In this document: positions 7,253 through 17,616 of the stretch, piece after piece
Position numbering within the stretch: position 1 is the first letter of the stretch
How the letters are laid out: every line of letters begins with the position of its first letter
Source: Pseudomonas peradeniyensis
GTDB taxonomy: Bacteria > Pseudomonadota > Gammaproteobacteria > Pseudomonadales > Pseudomonadaceae
Assembly (NCBI RefSeq): GCF_014268935.2
Contig: NZ_JABWRJ020000001.1
Coordinates: forward strand, 930,001-994,000
Direction: 5' to 3'
Length of the DNA stretch: 64,000 nucleotides
Position numbers and translations under genes: made by a program
Notes under the pieces: model-generated
The model's database searches: none
What the model was told of the DNA's origin: nothing
The model's input: the letters and a program-made list of their open reading frames with translations, nothing else

Positions 7253-8197
7253 TCAGCTAAAGGGTGCAAGCTCGCGTTCGAACGGTAATACCGGCCCCGA
7301 TCGTGAACAGGTAATCGCTGCGGCACGGATTGCGTAGCTCAGTACCGCATCGATCATTTCGCGATCGAGCGTTGCCAACGCTGTTGGGTTGTCTTTGCCC
7401 AGCCGCGACAGGCAGGCAAGCACCGCCGCCTGGAAAGTATCACCAGCACCCACTGTGTCGCTTACTGGCAACGAGGTATCTGCTGGGCGCTGCCATGAGC
7501 CGTGCGCGCAATGCACGCTGGCTCCGTCTGCCCCATGAGTAATGAAAACCAGTCGGCAGCGTTCGTTCAGCCAGCCACGGGCCACGTCACGCGTCTCCCG
7601 GCCGGGATAGAGCAGGGCGATATCTTCCTCACTGGCCTTGATCACATGCGCGTGCCCGGCAAACGCTTCCACCTGCCGCCGCCACAACGCCACACCCGGC
7701 TGCGGATTGAGCCGCACATTCGGATCAAGGCTGATCAGCCGCCGGTCCCGCTCGCGCTCCACCAGCGCCATCAGTGTATCGGCCACGGGCTGCACCACCA
7801 GGGTGTATGAACCCACATGGATGCCCCGCACATGCTCATCCAGCTCCGGCAGATGCGCCAGCGTCACCTGCCGATCCGCACACCCTTCACCGCGAAACTG
7901 ATACTGCGCCGAGCCATTGGCATCCAGCCCGACCATCGCCAAGGTGGTCGGCGCCTCGCTGGTCACCACATAGCGGCAGTCCACCCGTTCCTCATCCAGC
8001 ACCCGGCGTAGCCGGGCACCGAGGTAGTCGCTGGACAACCCGCCGAACAACGCCGATTCCACGCCCAGTCGGCGCAGGCCGACGGCCACGTTGAACGGCG
8101 ACCCGCCGGCAATCGCGGTAAACCCCAGCTCGCTGTTGCGGTTGCTGTTTTCCAGGCTGAAGACATCGAACAGGGCCTCGCCACACACCAGGTACAT
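7253..8197 (-). CDS. mtlZ: Fructokinase of the mannitol operon (PfkB family)
   Basis: 314 residues with PfkB/ribokinase signatures: GEALFDVF at the N-terminus, the substrate loop GGSPFNVAVGLRRLG around residues 32-46, and the C-terminal anion-hole/catalytic motif DTVGAGDTFQAA with the Asp base. It phosphorylates the fructose formed by MtlD to fructose 6-phosphate. Last gene of mtlEFGKDYZ, 41 bp after mtlY. The open frame runs far upstream through mtlY in another frame; ATG 8197 is chosen because homology begins there (MYLVCGEALFD). Confidence 0.92.
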   Translation of the reverse strand: MYLVCGEALFDVFSLENSNRNSELGFTAIAGGSPFNVAVGLRRLGVESALFGGLSSDYLGARLRRVLDEERVDCRYVVTSEAPTTLAMVGLDANGSAQYQFRGEGCADRQVTLAHLPELDEHVRGIHVGSYTLVVQPVADTLMALVERERDRRLISLDPNVRLNPQPGVALWRRQVEAFAGHAHVIKASEEDIALLYPGRETRDVARGWLNERCRLVFITHGADGASVHCAHGSWQRPADTSLPVSDTVGAGDTFQAAVLACLSRLGKDNPTALATLDREMIDAVLSYAIRAAAITCSRSGPVLPFERELAPFS

Positions 8198-8238
8198 GCA
8201 GTTCTCCAGAACAAAAGACAAGGGAAGGATACCCGCAC

Positions 8239-9729
8239 TCAGCGCGCAGGCAGTTGCTCCCGATAGCGTTGATAGGCGACCTGGTACTCGGCCTGTTGCG
8301 CCGGGCGGGGCAGGGTTCGGGTGCTTTCGTCGAGGGCGACGCAGCGTTGGCACAGGGTTTCGAGGCTGTCGTCCTGGCCCAGTTGGCGACCGAGGCTCCA
8401 GGCGGCCTGGATCGCAGCGCCCAGGGCGGCGGCTTCGGTTTGTTGGGGGCACACTACCGGCAGGCCGAGCAGGTCGGCCAGTGTCTGGCGCCACAGCGGG
8501 CTTTTCGCCGCGCCGCCGACCAGGCGGATTTCGCTGCCTTGCAGGCCGCTGGTACGTAGCAGGTCGAGGCCGTAGCGCAGGCTGAAGCAGGTGCCTTCGA
8601 GCACGGCGCGGCAGAGGTTGGCGCGGGTCAGGTTGGCGCTGGTCATGCCGCGCAGGCTGGCCGTGGCTTCGGGCAGCGCGGGCACGCGTTCGCCGTCGAA
8701 GAATGGCAGCATCAACAGGCCATCGGCGCCGATCGGGGCTTGGGCGGCGAGGGCAGTGAAACGGTCGAGGTCGAGCTCCAGCAGGTCGCGCACCAGGGCG
8801 CAGGCGCTGGTGAGGTTCATGGTGCAGATCAAGGGCAGCCAGCCGCCGCTGGAGGCGCAGAAGGTCGCCACTTCGCCCTGGGCGCTGACGTGGGGCTGGT
8901 CGGCGTGGGCGGCCAGGGTGCCGGAGGTGCCGAGGCTCAGGGTGATCATGCCGGGGGCGATATTGCCGGTGCCGATGGCGCCGAGCATGTTGTCGCCGCC
9001 GCCCGTGGCCACCCAGGTCTGCGGGCTCAGGCCGAGGGCAGTGGCGGTCTGTTCGCGCAGGGTGCCGGTGCAATCGCCGGATTCGACCAGCTCAGGTAGT
9101 GCAGCCAAAAGACGCTCGCCCGGCTCGATGTGCTGAAGGACATCGGGCGCCCAGGTTCGTCGGCGCACGTCGTAGTAGCCGGTGCCGGAGGCGTCGCCGG
9201 GCTCCGTGCAGACGCGACCGGTCAGCCAGTAATTCAGGTAATCGTGGGGCAGCAGGATATGGGCGAGGCGGGTGAACAGCTCGGGATGATGGCGCTTGGT
9301 CCATAGCAGCTTGGACAGGGTATAGCCCGGCGCGATCACCAGCCCGAGGCGTTCGAGCGAGCCTCGGGCGCCGCCGAGGGCATCGAGCAGTGCCTGGTTC
9401 TCGGGCGCGCTCTCGGTGTCGCACCAGAGCTTGGCCGGGCGCAGCACCTGGCCCTGGGCGTCGAGCATCACCAGGCCGTGTTGCTGGCCGGACACTGCCA
9501 GTGCGCGGATCGCGTGGCCATCCACACCGGCTTCACGCAAGGCAGCGGCCACCGCCGCACGCAGGGCGTCCAACCAGTCGGCGGGGGCCTGCTCGCGCCG
9601 GCCGTCACGGCCTTGGGGCGGCGCGTGGGCGGCGCTGCCCAGGCCGAGCACCTGGCCGCTGCCGGCGTCCAGCACCAGGGCCTTGGTGCCCTGGGTGCCG
9701 CAGTCGATGCCGAGGAACAATCCGTCCAT
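8239..9729 (-). CDS. mtlY: Xylulokinase of the mannitol/arabitol operon (FGGY family)
   Basis: 496 residues. FGGY kinase motifs: N-terminal phosphate-1 LGIDCGTQGTKALVLD, SGQQHGLVMLD, then GGGDNMLGAIGTG and the C-terminal LVGGAAKSPLWRQ adenosine motif. It phosphorylates D-xylulose (from D-arabitol oxidised by MtlD) to xylulose 5-phosphate. Lies 16 bp downstream of mtlD in the operon. ATG 9729 (MDGLFLGID) is used rather than the upstream extension to 9777, which overlaps mtlD and has no homology. Confidence 0.93.
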   Translation of the reverse strand: MDGLFLGIDCGTQGTKALVLDAGSGQVLGLGSAAHAPPQGRDGRREQAPADWLDALRAAVAAALREAGVDGHAIRALAVSGQQHGLVMLDAQGQVLRPAKLWCDTESAPENQALLDALGGARGSLERLGLVIAPGYTLSKLLWTKRHHPELFTRLAHILLPHDYLNYWLTGRVCTEPGDASGTGYYDVRRRTWAPDVLQHIEPGERLLAALPELVESGDCTGTLREQTATALGLSPQTWVATGGGDNMLGAIGTGNIAPGMITLSLGTSGTLAAHADQPHVSAQGEVATFCASSGGWLPLICTMNLTSACALVRDLLELDLDRFTALAAQAPIGADGLLMLPFFDGERVPALPEATASLRGMTSANLTRANLCRAVLEGTCFSLRYGLDLLRTSGLQGSEIRLVGGAAKSPLWRQTLADLLGLPVVCPQQTEAAALGAAIQAAWSLGRQLGQDDSLETLCQRCVALDESTRTLPRPAQQAEYQVAYQRYREQLPAR

Positions 9730-9745
9730 TTCGAAACACTCCGTG

Positions 9746-11221
9746 TCAGTCGCCGAGGACCTGGCGCAGGGTTTCACTCACGCCGACTTCGCGCAAGCTG
9801 TCGTACAGGCGCTCGAAGGCGCTGACGAACGCCTTGGACGCGGGGATGGCGCTGCCGAAGATCGCCTCGTCGCCCAGCACCCGGGCGGCCAGGCCGTCGC
9901 GCTGCACCACCCGGGCTTGGCAATCGGCGGCGCGGGGGTCGGGGATGCTGTAGCGGTTGCCGTGCTCGTCTTCGCCGCGCAGGTACAGGGCCCAGGCGGC
10001 GACCACCAGGGCCACGCGCTCCAGCGGCTTGCCGTCGGCGATCAGGCGGTTGGCGGTGGGCACGATGAACTTGGGAAACTTCGACGAGCCGTCGGAGCAC
10101 ACGCGCTCCAGCTGGTCGGCGATGGCGCGGTTGGCGAAGCGTTCGCTGAGGCTTTGCTTGTAGCGCTCAAGATCAATGCCGGGTACTGGGGCCAGTTGCG
10201 GGGTCACGTCCTGGTCCATGAAGGTGTGCATGTAGCGGCGCAGCAGCGGGTCGGCGAGGGTTTCGTGGACGAAGCGGTAGCCTTGCAGAAAGCCCAGGTA
10301 GGTAAGGGCCAGGTGGCTGCCGTTGAGCAGTTTGATCTTCATTTCTTCATAGGGGGTGACGTCGCGGGTGAACTGCACCCCGACCTTTTCCCAGGCCGGG
10401 CGCCCGGCGACGAAGGTGTCTTCCACCACCCATTGCAAAAACGGCTCGCACACCACCGGCCAGGCATCGTCGACGCCGTGGCGCTCGCGCAGTTGCTGGC
10501 GGTGGGCGGGGCTGGTCATTGGGGTGATGCGGTCGACCATGGCGTTGGGGAAGCTGACGTGGCTGGCGATCCAGTCGGCCAGGTCGGGGTCGAGGCGCTG
10601 GGCGAAGGCCAGCAGGGCTTTGCGGGCGACGTCGCCGTTGTGCGGGAGGTTGTCGCAGGACATCACGGTGAACGGACCGGTGCCGGCAGCGCGGCGGCGG
10701 CGCAGGGCTTCGCAGAGGTAGCCGAACACGCTTTGCGGGGATTGCGGGTTGGCCAAGTCGTGCTGGATTTGTGGCAGATCGGCGCGGAACTCGCCGGTGC
10801 TGTCGTCAATGCAGTAGCCGCCTTCGGTGATGGTCAGCGAGACGATGCGGATATTGGGTTCGGCCAGTTTGGTCAGCAGCGGTTCGGCGCCGTCCTCGGC
10901 CAGCAGCATGCCGTTGATGGCGGCGATCACGCGTACCTTGGTGTCGGGCTGGTCGCCCAGTTCGAACAGGGTGTAGAGGTGGTCCTGGCCGGCCAGGGCG
11001 TCGCGCATGGCGCGGTCTTCGCTGCGCAAGCCGACGCCGCAGATGGCCCAGTCGAGGCCTTCGCCGCAGTTCATCAAGGCGTCGGTGTAGGCGGCCTGGT
11101 GGGCGCGGTGGAAGCCGCCGACGCCGATGTGGACGATGCCCTGGCGTAGCTGGGCGCGGTCGTAGCTGGGGCGGGCGACGGTGGGCGGCAGTTGGCCGAG
11201 GTTGTGCTGGTTCAGTTTCAT
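9746..11221 (-). CDS. mtlD: Mannitol 2-dehydrogenase (polyol long-chain dehydrogenase)
   Basis: 491 residues, the usual length for Pseudomonas mannitol 2-dehydrogenase (about 493). Nucleotide-binding segment GIVHIGVGGFHRAHQA near residues 29-44. The catalytic K-x4-N-x2-H triad of the polyol-specific long-chain family is in KIKLLNGSHLALTYLG. It oxidises D-mannitol to fructose, and commonly D-arabitol and sorbitol, with NAD. Operon neighbours supply import (EFGK) and phosphorylation (Y, Z). Ten bases separate it from mtlK upstream. Confidence 0.94.
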   Translation of the reverse strand: MKLNQHNLGQLPPTVARPSYDRAQLRQGIVHIGVGGFHRAHQAAYTDALMNCGEGLDWAICGVGLRSEDRAMRDALAGQDHLYTLFELGDQPDTKVRVIAAINGMLLAEDGAEPLLTKLAEPNIRIVSLTITEGGYCIDDSTGEFRADLPQIQHDLANPQSPQSVFGYLCEALRRRRAAGTGPFTVMSCDNLPHNGDVARKALLAFAQRLDPDLADWIASHVSFPNAMVDRITPMTSPAHRQQLRERHGVDDAWPVVCEPFLQWVVEDTFVAGRPAWEKVGVQFTRDVTPYEEMKIKLLNGSHLALTYLGFLQGYRFVHETLADPLLRRYMHTFMDQDVTPQLAPVPGIDLERYKQSLSERFANRAIADQLERVCSDGSSKFPKFIVPTANRLIADGKPLERVALVVAAWALYLRGEDEHGNRYSIPDPRAADCQARVVQRDGLAARVLGDEAIFGSAIPASKAFVSAFERLYDSLREVGVSETLRQVLGD

Positions 11222-11231
11222 CCTGGAGTCC

Positions 11232-12344
<1,113 letters not shown>

Positions 12345-12421
12345 GGGGGTGTCCTTCAGGGGAATGGGGTAAGGCCTTTGGGCATGTGTGAAGGCTGCTG
12401 ATGCCGGGACCGCTTCGCGGT

Positions 12422-12496
12422 CCTTTCGCGGCGCAAGGCCGCTCCTACAGGAGATCGCGCGCCCCTGTTGTAGGAGCGGCCTTGTGCCGCGAAAGG
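12422..12496. repeat. Inverted pair of REP elements inside the mtl operon
   Basis: Two facing copies of a palindromic element: CTTTCGCGGCGCAAGGCCGC at the left and its inverted counterpart GCGGCCTTGTGCCGCGAAAG at the right, 14 bp apart. They sit in the 179-bp gap between mtlG and mtlK, the only sizeable gap in the operon. Such pairs can stabilise the upstream mRNA or reduce downstream expression. Confidence 0.75.
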
Positions 12497-12523
12497 GCTG
12501 CAAAGCAGCCCCAGATAGCGGGA

Positions 12524-13357
12524 TCATTTGACTGCCCCAAACGAAAGCCCACGCACCAGCTGCTTCTGGCTGATCCAGCCAAAGATCAGGATCGGCGCGC
12601 AGGCCAAGGTCGAGACGGCCGAGAGCTTGGCCCAGAACAGCCCTTCAGGGCTCGAATAGGAAGCCACCAACGCGGTCAGCGGCGCGGCGGCGGACGAGGT
12701 CAGGTTCAGCGACCAGAACGCCTCGTTCCAGCACAGGATCAGCGACAGCAGCAAGGTCGAGGCCAGCCCGCCACGGGCGATCGGCAGCAGCACGCGGACG
12801 ATCTCCTGCCAGGTGCCGGCGCCGTCCAGTCGCGCGGCTTCGAGGATGTCCACGGGGATGTCCTTGAAGTAGGTGTACACCATCCACACCACGATCGGCA
12901 GGTTGATCAGGGTGTAGACGATGATCAGCGCCAGGCGCGAATCCAGCAGGCCGAACTGCTTGGCCAGCAGGTAGATCGGCATCAAGACGCCCACCGGCGG
13001 CAACATCTTGGTCGACAGCATCCACAGCAGCGTGCGCTTGGTGTGACGGGTCTCGAAGAAGGCCATCGAATACGCCGCTGGTACCGCGATCAGCATGCAC
13101 AGCAGGGTCGCCGAGAACGAAATCAGCACCGAGTTCCAGGCGTAGGCGAAGTAGTCGCTGCGCTCGTTGATGTGCAGGTAGTTCTCCAGCGTCGGCGCGA
13201 AGATGAACTGCGGCGGCGTGGCGAAGGCGTCCAGCTCGGTCTTGAAGCTGGTCAGCAGCATCCAGAAAATCGGGAAGAAGATCACCAGGGCGATGGCCCA
13301 GCACAGCAGGCCGAGCAGCGCGTTCTTCAGGGTGCGGGTTTGCTTGAGTGTCAGCAT
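12524..13357 (-). CDS. mtlG: Polyol ABC transporter inner-membrane permease
   Basis: 277 residues with six hydrophobic segments typical of MalG-type permeases. The cytoplasmic EAA loop is [20 protein letters not shown], which contacts MtlK. N-terminal hydrophobic stretch [20 protein letters not shown]. Imports mannitol/sorbitol/arabitol with mtlEFK. Its start lies 10 bp after mtlF. Confidence 0.93.
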   Translation of the reverse strand: MLTLKQTRTLKNALLGLLCWAIALVIFFPIFWMLLTSFKTELDAFATPPQFIFAPTLENYLHINERSDYFAYAWNSVLISFSATLLCMLIAVPAAYSMAFFETRHTKRTLLWMLSTKMLPPVGVLMPIYLLAKQFGLLDSRLALIIVYTLINLPIVVWMVYTYFKDIPVDILEAARLDGAGTWQEIVRVLLPIARGGLASTLLLSLILCWNEAFWSLNLTSSAAAPLTALVASYSSPEGLFWAKLSAVSTLACAPILIFGWISQKQLVRGLSFGAVK

Positions 13358-13367
13358 GGCGGGCTCC

Positions 13368-14291
13368 TCAGCTGCGCGCGGTGAGGTTCTTGCCGATCAT
13401 GCGGACCAGCACGACGGCGGCGATATTGGCGATCAGCACGGCGATCAGGCCACCGGCCGAGGCCATGCCGACGTCGAACTGCAGCAGCGCCTGGTTGTAG
13501 ATCAGGTAGGCGAGGTTGGTGGACTCGTAACCCGGACCGCCGCTGGTGGTGGTGAAGATCTCGGCGAACACCGACAGCAAAAAGATCGTCTCGATCATCA
13601 CCACCACGGCGATTGGCCGGGCCAGGTGCGGCAGGGTCAGGTGCCAGAAGATCGCCAAGGGGCCTGCGCCATCCAGGCGGGCGGCTTCCTTCTGTTCCTG
13701 GTCCAGCGACTGCATGGCGGTCATCAAGATCAGGATGGCGAACGGCAGCCACTGCCACGACACGATCAGGATGATCGACAGCAGCGGGTAGTGCGCCAGC
13801 CAGTCCACGGGTTGTGCGCCGAACAGGCGCCACACGGCGGCGAGGATGCCCGACACCGGGTGGAAGATCAGGTTCTTCCACAGCAGCGCGCTGACCGTGG
13901 GCATGATGAAGAACGGCGAGATCAGCAGCACCCGCACCACGCCGCGGCCCCAGAACTCGCCGGCCTCCAGCAGCGCGGCGATCAGCACGCCGAGCACCAC
14001 GCTGATCGCCAGCACGCTGCCGACCAGGGTCAGGGTATTGAGGGCGCCGGGCATGAAGCCGGCGTCGGTGACGAAGAAGGCGAAGTTCTCAAGGCCCACG
14101 AACTGGTTTTCACCGGGGTACAGCAGGTTGTAGCGGATCAGCGAGAAATACAGGGTCATGCCCAGGGGCACGATCATCCACAACAGCAGCAGCGCCACCG
14201 AAGGGCTGACCAGGAACCAGCCGGGGCCGACGCGGCGTTTGCCGGGGCGCGCGGTGGCGAGGCTCGGGGTGTCGAGGGCCGATGTGTTCAT
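13368..14291 (-). CDS. mtlF: Polyol ABC transporter inner-membrane permease
   Basis: 307 residues, MalF-type sugar permease with a first membrane segment (FLVSPSVALLLLWMIVPLGM) after a basic cytoplasmic N-terminus, five further segments, and the EAA loop [20 protein letters not shown]. Pairs with MtlG as the membrane channel. 70 bp downstream of mtlE, 10 bp upstream of mtlG. Confidence 0.93.
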   Translation of the reverse strand: MNTSALDTPSLATARPGKRRVGPGWFLVSPSVALLLLWMIVPLGMTLYFSLIRYNLLYPGENQFVGLENFAFFVTDAGFMPGALNTLTLVGSVLAISVVLGVLIAALLEAGEFWGRGVVRVLLISPFFIMPTVSALLWKNLIFHPVSGILAAVWRLFGAQPVDWLAHYPLLSIILIVSWQWLPFAILILMTAMQSLDQEQKEAARLDGAGPLAIFWHLTLPHLARPIAVVVMIETIFLLSVFAEIFTTTSGGPGYESTNLAYLIYNQALLQFDVGMASAGGLIAVLIANIAAVVLVRMIGKNLTARS

Positions 14292-14361
14292 GGCGACTCC
14301 GTGTGCATCGGAAAGGGGCGGTCACCGCGCCGCAGGACGGCGCGGTCTACGGCGGTGCGAG

Positions 14362-15672
14362 CTACTTGGGGTAGCCGGCGCGCTTCATCTCGCGTTCGGT
14401 GGACTGCTGGGCCGAGGCCAGCACCTGGTCCACGTTCATCTGCCCGGTCAGCGCGGCGGAAAACAGCTTGCCGACCTGGGTGCCGATGGCCTGGAACTCG
14501 GGGATGGTCACCAGCTGGATGCCCACGTAAGGCACGGGCTTGAGGGTGGGGTGGTTGGGGTCGACGCGCTTGAGCGATTCCAGCGTGACCTTGGCGAACG
14601 GTGCGGCGGCCAGGTACGCGTCGCTGTAGGTCGAGGCACGGGTACCCGGTGGCACGTTGGCCACGCCTTCCTGCTCGGCCACCAGCTTGCCGTAGGCCTC
14701 GGAGGTGGCCCAGGTGCTGAAGGTCCTGGCGGCGTCCTTGGCCTTGGAACTGGTGGGGATCGCCAGTGCCCATGAGTACAGCCAGGTGGCGCCCCTGTCG
14801 GTGACTTCCTTGGGCGCGAAGGTGAAGCCAACCTGGTCGGCGACCTTGCTCTGGCTCTTGTCGGTGACGAACGAGCCGGCGACGCTGGCATCGACCCACA
14901 TCGCGCACTTGCCGCTGTTGAACAGCGCGAGATTTTCGTTGAAGCCGTTGCTGGAGGCGCCGGGCGGGCCGTATTGCTTGAGGGTGGTCACATAGAAATT
15001 CAGCGCGTTCTTCCACTCGCTGCCACTGAATTCGGGTTTCCATTGCTCATCGAACCAGCGCGCGCCGAAGGCGTTGGCCACGGTGCCGATCAGCGCCATG
15101 TTCTCGCCCCAGCCGGCCTTGCCGCGCAGGCAGATGCCGTACTGGCCCTGGTCGGGGTGGTTGAGTTTGGCGGCGAACTCGCCGAGCTGGGTCCAGGTCG
15201 GTTGCTCGGGCATGCTCAGCCCGGCTTTTTCGAACAGGTCCTTGCGGTAGTAGGTGATCGAGGCTTCGGCGTAGAAGGGCAGGGCGTACAGCGTGCCGTT
15301 GGCCGACAGGCCGTTGCGCACCGAGGGGAACACGTCGTCGAGGTTGTAGTCGGCGGGCAGGTCGGTCATCGGTGCCAGCCAGCCCTTGGCGCCCCACAGC
15401 GCGGCTTCGTACATGCCGATGGTCAGCACGTCGAACTGCCCGCCCTGGGTGGCGATGTCGGTGGTCAGGCGCTGGCGCAGCACGTTCTCTTCGAGCACCA
15501 CCCACTTGAGCTGGATGTCCGGGTGCTGCTGCTCGAACACCTTGGCCAGGCGCTGCATGCGGATCATGTCGTTGTTGTTGACCGTGGCGATGGTCAGGGT
15601 CTCGGCGGCCTGGACGTGCAGCGGCAGGCTGAGGCAGGCGGCGGCCAGGCAGGCCTTGATCGAGTCGTTCAT
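14362..15672 (-). CDS. mtlE: Periplasmic polyol-binding protein
   Basis: 436 residues. Sec signal peptide (CLAAACLSLPLHVQA, cleaved near residue 22) followed by an extracellular solute-binding type 1 fold: LTIATVNNNDMIRMQ…, YALPFYAEASITYYRKDLF, and GKCAMWVDASVAGSF. It delivers mannitol, sorbitol or arabitol to MtlFGK. First gene of the operon; the coding-strand GAGGGAG sits about 9 bp before the ATG. A good promoter lies about 50 bp upstream. Confidence 0.94.
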   Translation of the reverse strand: MNDSIKACLAAACLSLPLHVQAAETLTIATVNNNDMIRMQRLAKVFEQQHPDIQLKWVVLEENVLRQRLTTDIATQGGQFDVLTIGMYEAALWGAKGWLAPMTDLPADYNLDDVFPSVRNGLSANGTLYALPFYAEASITYYRKDLFEKAGLSMPEQPTWTQLGEFAAKLNHPDQGQYGICLRGKAGWGENMALIGTVANAFGARWFDEQWKPEFSGSEWKNALNFYVTTLKQYGPPGASSNGFNENLALFNSGKCAMWVDASVAGSFVTDKSQSKVADQVGFTFAPKEVTDRGATWLYSWALAIPTSSKAKDAARTFSTWATSEAYGKLVAEQEGVANVPPGTRASTYSDAYLAAAPFAKVTLESLKRVDPNHPTLKPVPYVGIQLVTIPEFQAIGTQVGKLFSAALTGQMNVDQVLASAQQSTEREMKRAGYPK

Positions 15673-15723
15673 CGGTGAACTCCCTCGGGGATGACGTTAT
15701 TGTTTTTGTGTCGCTCGCTGCCG

Positions 15724-15752
15724 ATTACACCCGTGCTCGGCGATGGCGACAA
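15724..15752 (-). promoter_or_regulatory. Sigma-70-type promoter of the mtl operon
   Basis: On the minus strand TTGTCG and TGTAAT are separated by 17 bp, placing a start near 15717 and leaving a ~45-nt leader before mtlE. Immediately upstream (15755-15785) are two CCAGG-containing half-sites that could bind the AraC regulator MtlR. Computed by eye. Confidence 0.5.
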
Positions 15753-15806
15753 AGCCTGGCCTGCACCTGGACTGATACTTTTTTGCTGTGCCGGGATTAG
15801 GTATTT

Positions 15807-15851
15807 CCCTGTGGGAGCGGCCTTGTGTCGCGAAAGGCCGCTCCCACAGGG
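15807..15851. repeat. REP-like perfect hairpin between mtlR and mtlE
   Basis: Arms CCCTGTGGGAGCGGCC and GGCCGCTCCCACAGGG are perfectly complementary over 16 bp with a 13-base loop. Lies just after the mtlR stop, so it may end or stabilise the mtlR transcript and insulate the mtlE promoter. Confidence 0.7.
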
Positions 15852-15874
15852 ATTGCTCGGCACATCGCCCCGAT

Positions 15875-16780
15875 TCAGCCCCGGTTCTGCTCGGTCAGCC
15901 GCTGGGTCACCAGGCTGCGGTAGTCGGAGGGCGTCATGCCCTTGAGCTGCAAGAAGCGCCGGTTGAAGTTCGACAGGTTGCTGAAGCCCGACTCGAAGCA
16001 CACCTCGGTCACCGGCAGCTCGCCCTTGGCCAGCAGCTCGCACGACTTGCTCACCCGCAGCCGGTTGACGAACTCGACAAAGCCGCGCCCGGCGGCCTGC
16101 TTGAAGAACCGCGAGAAGTAGGTCGGCGTCATCCCCAGGTGCTCGGCCACCTCGTTCTGGCTCAGGTCCTGGGCGTAGTGTTGGAAGATGTAGTCCACCG
16201 CCCGGTTGATGCGCTCGACGTTGTGCTCGTCGGCCAGCTGCGAGGAGGTGACGGTGGACAGCAGCTGGTAGTCGTCACAGGCGGCCAGCTGCTCCATGAG
16301 GATAAAAAAGTATCCCAGGCGGGTCATGCCGCGGCTGTCGGCGATGCGTTGCAATAGATGGCGGCTCTCACGGATCAGCGCCGGGTCGCGGAACTCGATG
16401 CCATAGCGCGCCCGGGCCAGCAGCGGGGCAAGCTGGGTGAGCTCGGAGAACACCTGGCCGCCGTCCTCGAGCACCTCGTCGGTGAAGTTGACCAGCATGT
16501 CGCGCTTGCCCACCACCTCGTCGGGTCCGACCTGGCTGATCCAGTTGTGCGGCAGGTTGGGGCCGGTGAGGAACAGCGTGTCGGGGGCGAAGTTGCCGAT
16601 GTAGTCGCCGATGAACACCTTGCCGGCGCTGGCGACGATCAGGTGCAGCTCGTATTCCTTGTGGAAATGCCAGCGCACCAGCGGGCTGGGGAAACCGTGC
16701 TGGCGGTAGATCAGCGAGGCGCCTTCGTGGTCGTCCATCAGCTCGTAGGACGGATCGGTGACTTTGCTCGGTCTGGGCAT
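15875..16780 (-). CDS. mtlR: AraC family activator of the mannitol operon
   Basis: 301 residues from ATG 16780. N-terminal cupin-like sensor region (SPLVRWHFHKEYELHLI, GNFAPDTLFLTGPNLPHNW). The C-terminal ~100 residues hold two helix-turn-helix motifs, LSQNEVAEHLGMTPTYFSRF and the family signature ending …FSNLSNFNRRFLQLKGMTPSDYR. Activates mtlEFGKDYZ in response to polyols in P. fluorescens. Same strand, directly upstream of mtlE. An in-frame ATG at 16813 with a weak CAGG would add 11 residues; the shorter start fits the length of known MtlR better. Confidence 0.9.
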   Translation of the reverse strand: MPRPSKVTDPSYELMDDHEGASLIYRQHGFPSPLVRWHFHKEYELHLIVASAGKVFIGDYIGNFAPDTLFLTGPNLPHNWISQVGPDEVVGKRDMLVNFTDEVLEDGGQVFSELTQLAPLLARARYGIEFRDPALIRESRHLLQRIADSRGMTRLGYFFILMEQLAACDDYQLLSTVTSSQLADEHNVERINRAVDYIFQHYAQDLSQNEVAEHLGMTPTYFSRFFKQAAGRGFVEFVNRLRVSKSCELLAKGELPVTEVCFESGFSNLSNFNRRFLQLKGMTPSDYRSLVTQRLTEQNRG

Positions 16781-16813
16781 GGCGGTGGCTGGGCCTGGAG
16801 GGCGAGGTGTCAT

Positions 16814-16988
16814 CGTAGCCTGAAGTGCTGGAGCAGGGCAGATGCTTGAAGCAGGTTCCACTCGATGCCGGCCAACGTGGCCCTTGTGGGGGCGGCGATG
16901 CGTCGATGCGACTTGCCCCGCGATGGGCTTTAGCCGACAGCATCTGCAGAGAATATTGCAGGTCCTACAGCTTTTCTTCCGTTGTTTA
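16814..16988. other. Intergenic stretch, nothing recognised
   Basis: Between divergently oriented mtlR and the DUF3077 gene. Presumably carries the mtlR promoter. No repeat or RNA recognised until the module beginning at 16989. Confidence 0.35.
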
Positions 16989-17063
16989 TGTAGTCCTTTT
17001 CCTAAAGGCGCCTTTTCCCTCGGTAGCCCGTTGTAGTGGATTGGCGCTCGCTTTAGTCTCGGC
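16989..17063 (+). promoter_or_regulatory. Upstream module shared by the two DUF3077 loci (copy B)
   Basis: Starts TGTAGTCCTTTTCCTAAA (16 of 18 identical to copy A at 3871), with AGCCCGTTGTAG at +36 and TAGTCTCG at +65. The gene follows about 135 bp later. Copy B lacks the long inverted repeat seen after copy A but has a smaller GC-rich hairpin (ACCGCGC/GCGCGGT) at about 17114-17134. Confidence 0.55.
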
Positions 17064-17198
17064 CTGCTCGTCGCGCTTCACCCTCCGGGGTTGACCGGGC
17101 CACTGGGCAGCTTACCGCGCAGGGATCGCGCGGTTTGGTCTGGCGGCTCCGAGGAATGAACCGCGACGGGCTCTTTCTTTTTCCAGGGGGGCAAGGTC

Positions 17199-17495
17199 AT
17201 GGACAAGGACGAACACGCAAAGGGCACCGCAGGTCTGAAGATCGTCAGCCTGGCAGGCCGTATCAAGCGCTACTCGGTGCGTGATTGGGTACAGGCGATC
17301 CCGGGGTTGCCGACCGAGGACGTGCTGCAGGAGACAACGATCATCCTGGGCTGCATCACCGGGCTGACCTACCAGGCGTTGAGCCAGCCGAAAGATGCAC
17401 AGACGCTGATGCGGGCGACGTACTACCTCAGCGGCATGGCCAAGGCGATGATCGATGGGCAGTTGCCGGTGAAGCGGGAGCAAGGCGACAGCTGA
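17199..17495 (+). CDS. DUF3077 family small protein (second copy)
   Basis: 98 residues with the family motif TYYLSGMAKAMID near the end and a helix containing VLQETTIILGCITGLTYQAL. Paralogue of the gene at 4460; the shared part is the C-terminal ~50 residues. No signal or membrane segment; function unknown. ATG 17199 follows a purine-rich CAGGGGGGCAAGG. A strong intrinsic terminator begins 22 bp after the stop, so the gene is a single transcription unit. Confidence 0.75.
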   Translation: MDKDEHAKGTAGLKIVSLAGRIKRYSVRDWVQAIPGLPTEDVLQETTIILGCITGLTYQALSQPKDAQTLMRATYYLSGMAKAMIDGQLPVKREQGDS

Positions 17496-17516
17496 ACTGT
17501 CGGCACCAAGGTAAGG

Positions 17517-17547
17517 GCCGCTTTCGAGCAATCGAGAGCGGCTTTTT
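17517..17547 (+). terminator. Intrinsic terminator after the DUF3077 gene
   Basis: Stem GCCGCTTTCGA / TCGAGAGCGGC with a 4-base loop (one G:U pair), followed directly by TTTTT. Confidence 0.85.
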
Positions 17548-17616
17548 GTCGTCAGGCGCATGGCTGCGGAGGACAGGAAAGCAAGTCGCATTCGGTTACT
17601 TATAAGGCCGGAAGTT

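Noticed and set aside
8198..9073. N-terminal extension of the mtlZ frame
   Set aside because: Arg/Pro-rich translation overlapping mtlY; homology to PfkB kinases begins at 8197.
9416..11149. 577-codon plus-strand open frame over mtlD
   Set aside because: Antisense shadow of mannitol dehydrogenase; low-complexity Gly/Ala/Val composition with no domain.
12401..14543. Long Gln/His/Arg-rich plus-strand frames over mtlG and mtlF
   Set aside because: Antisense of permease genes; composition is that of reversed hydrophobic codons.
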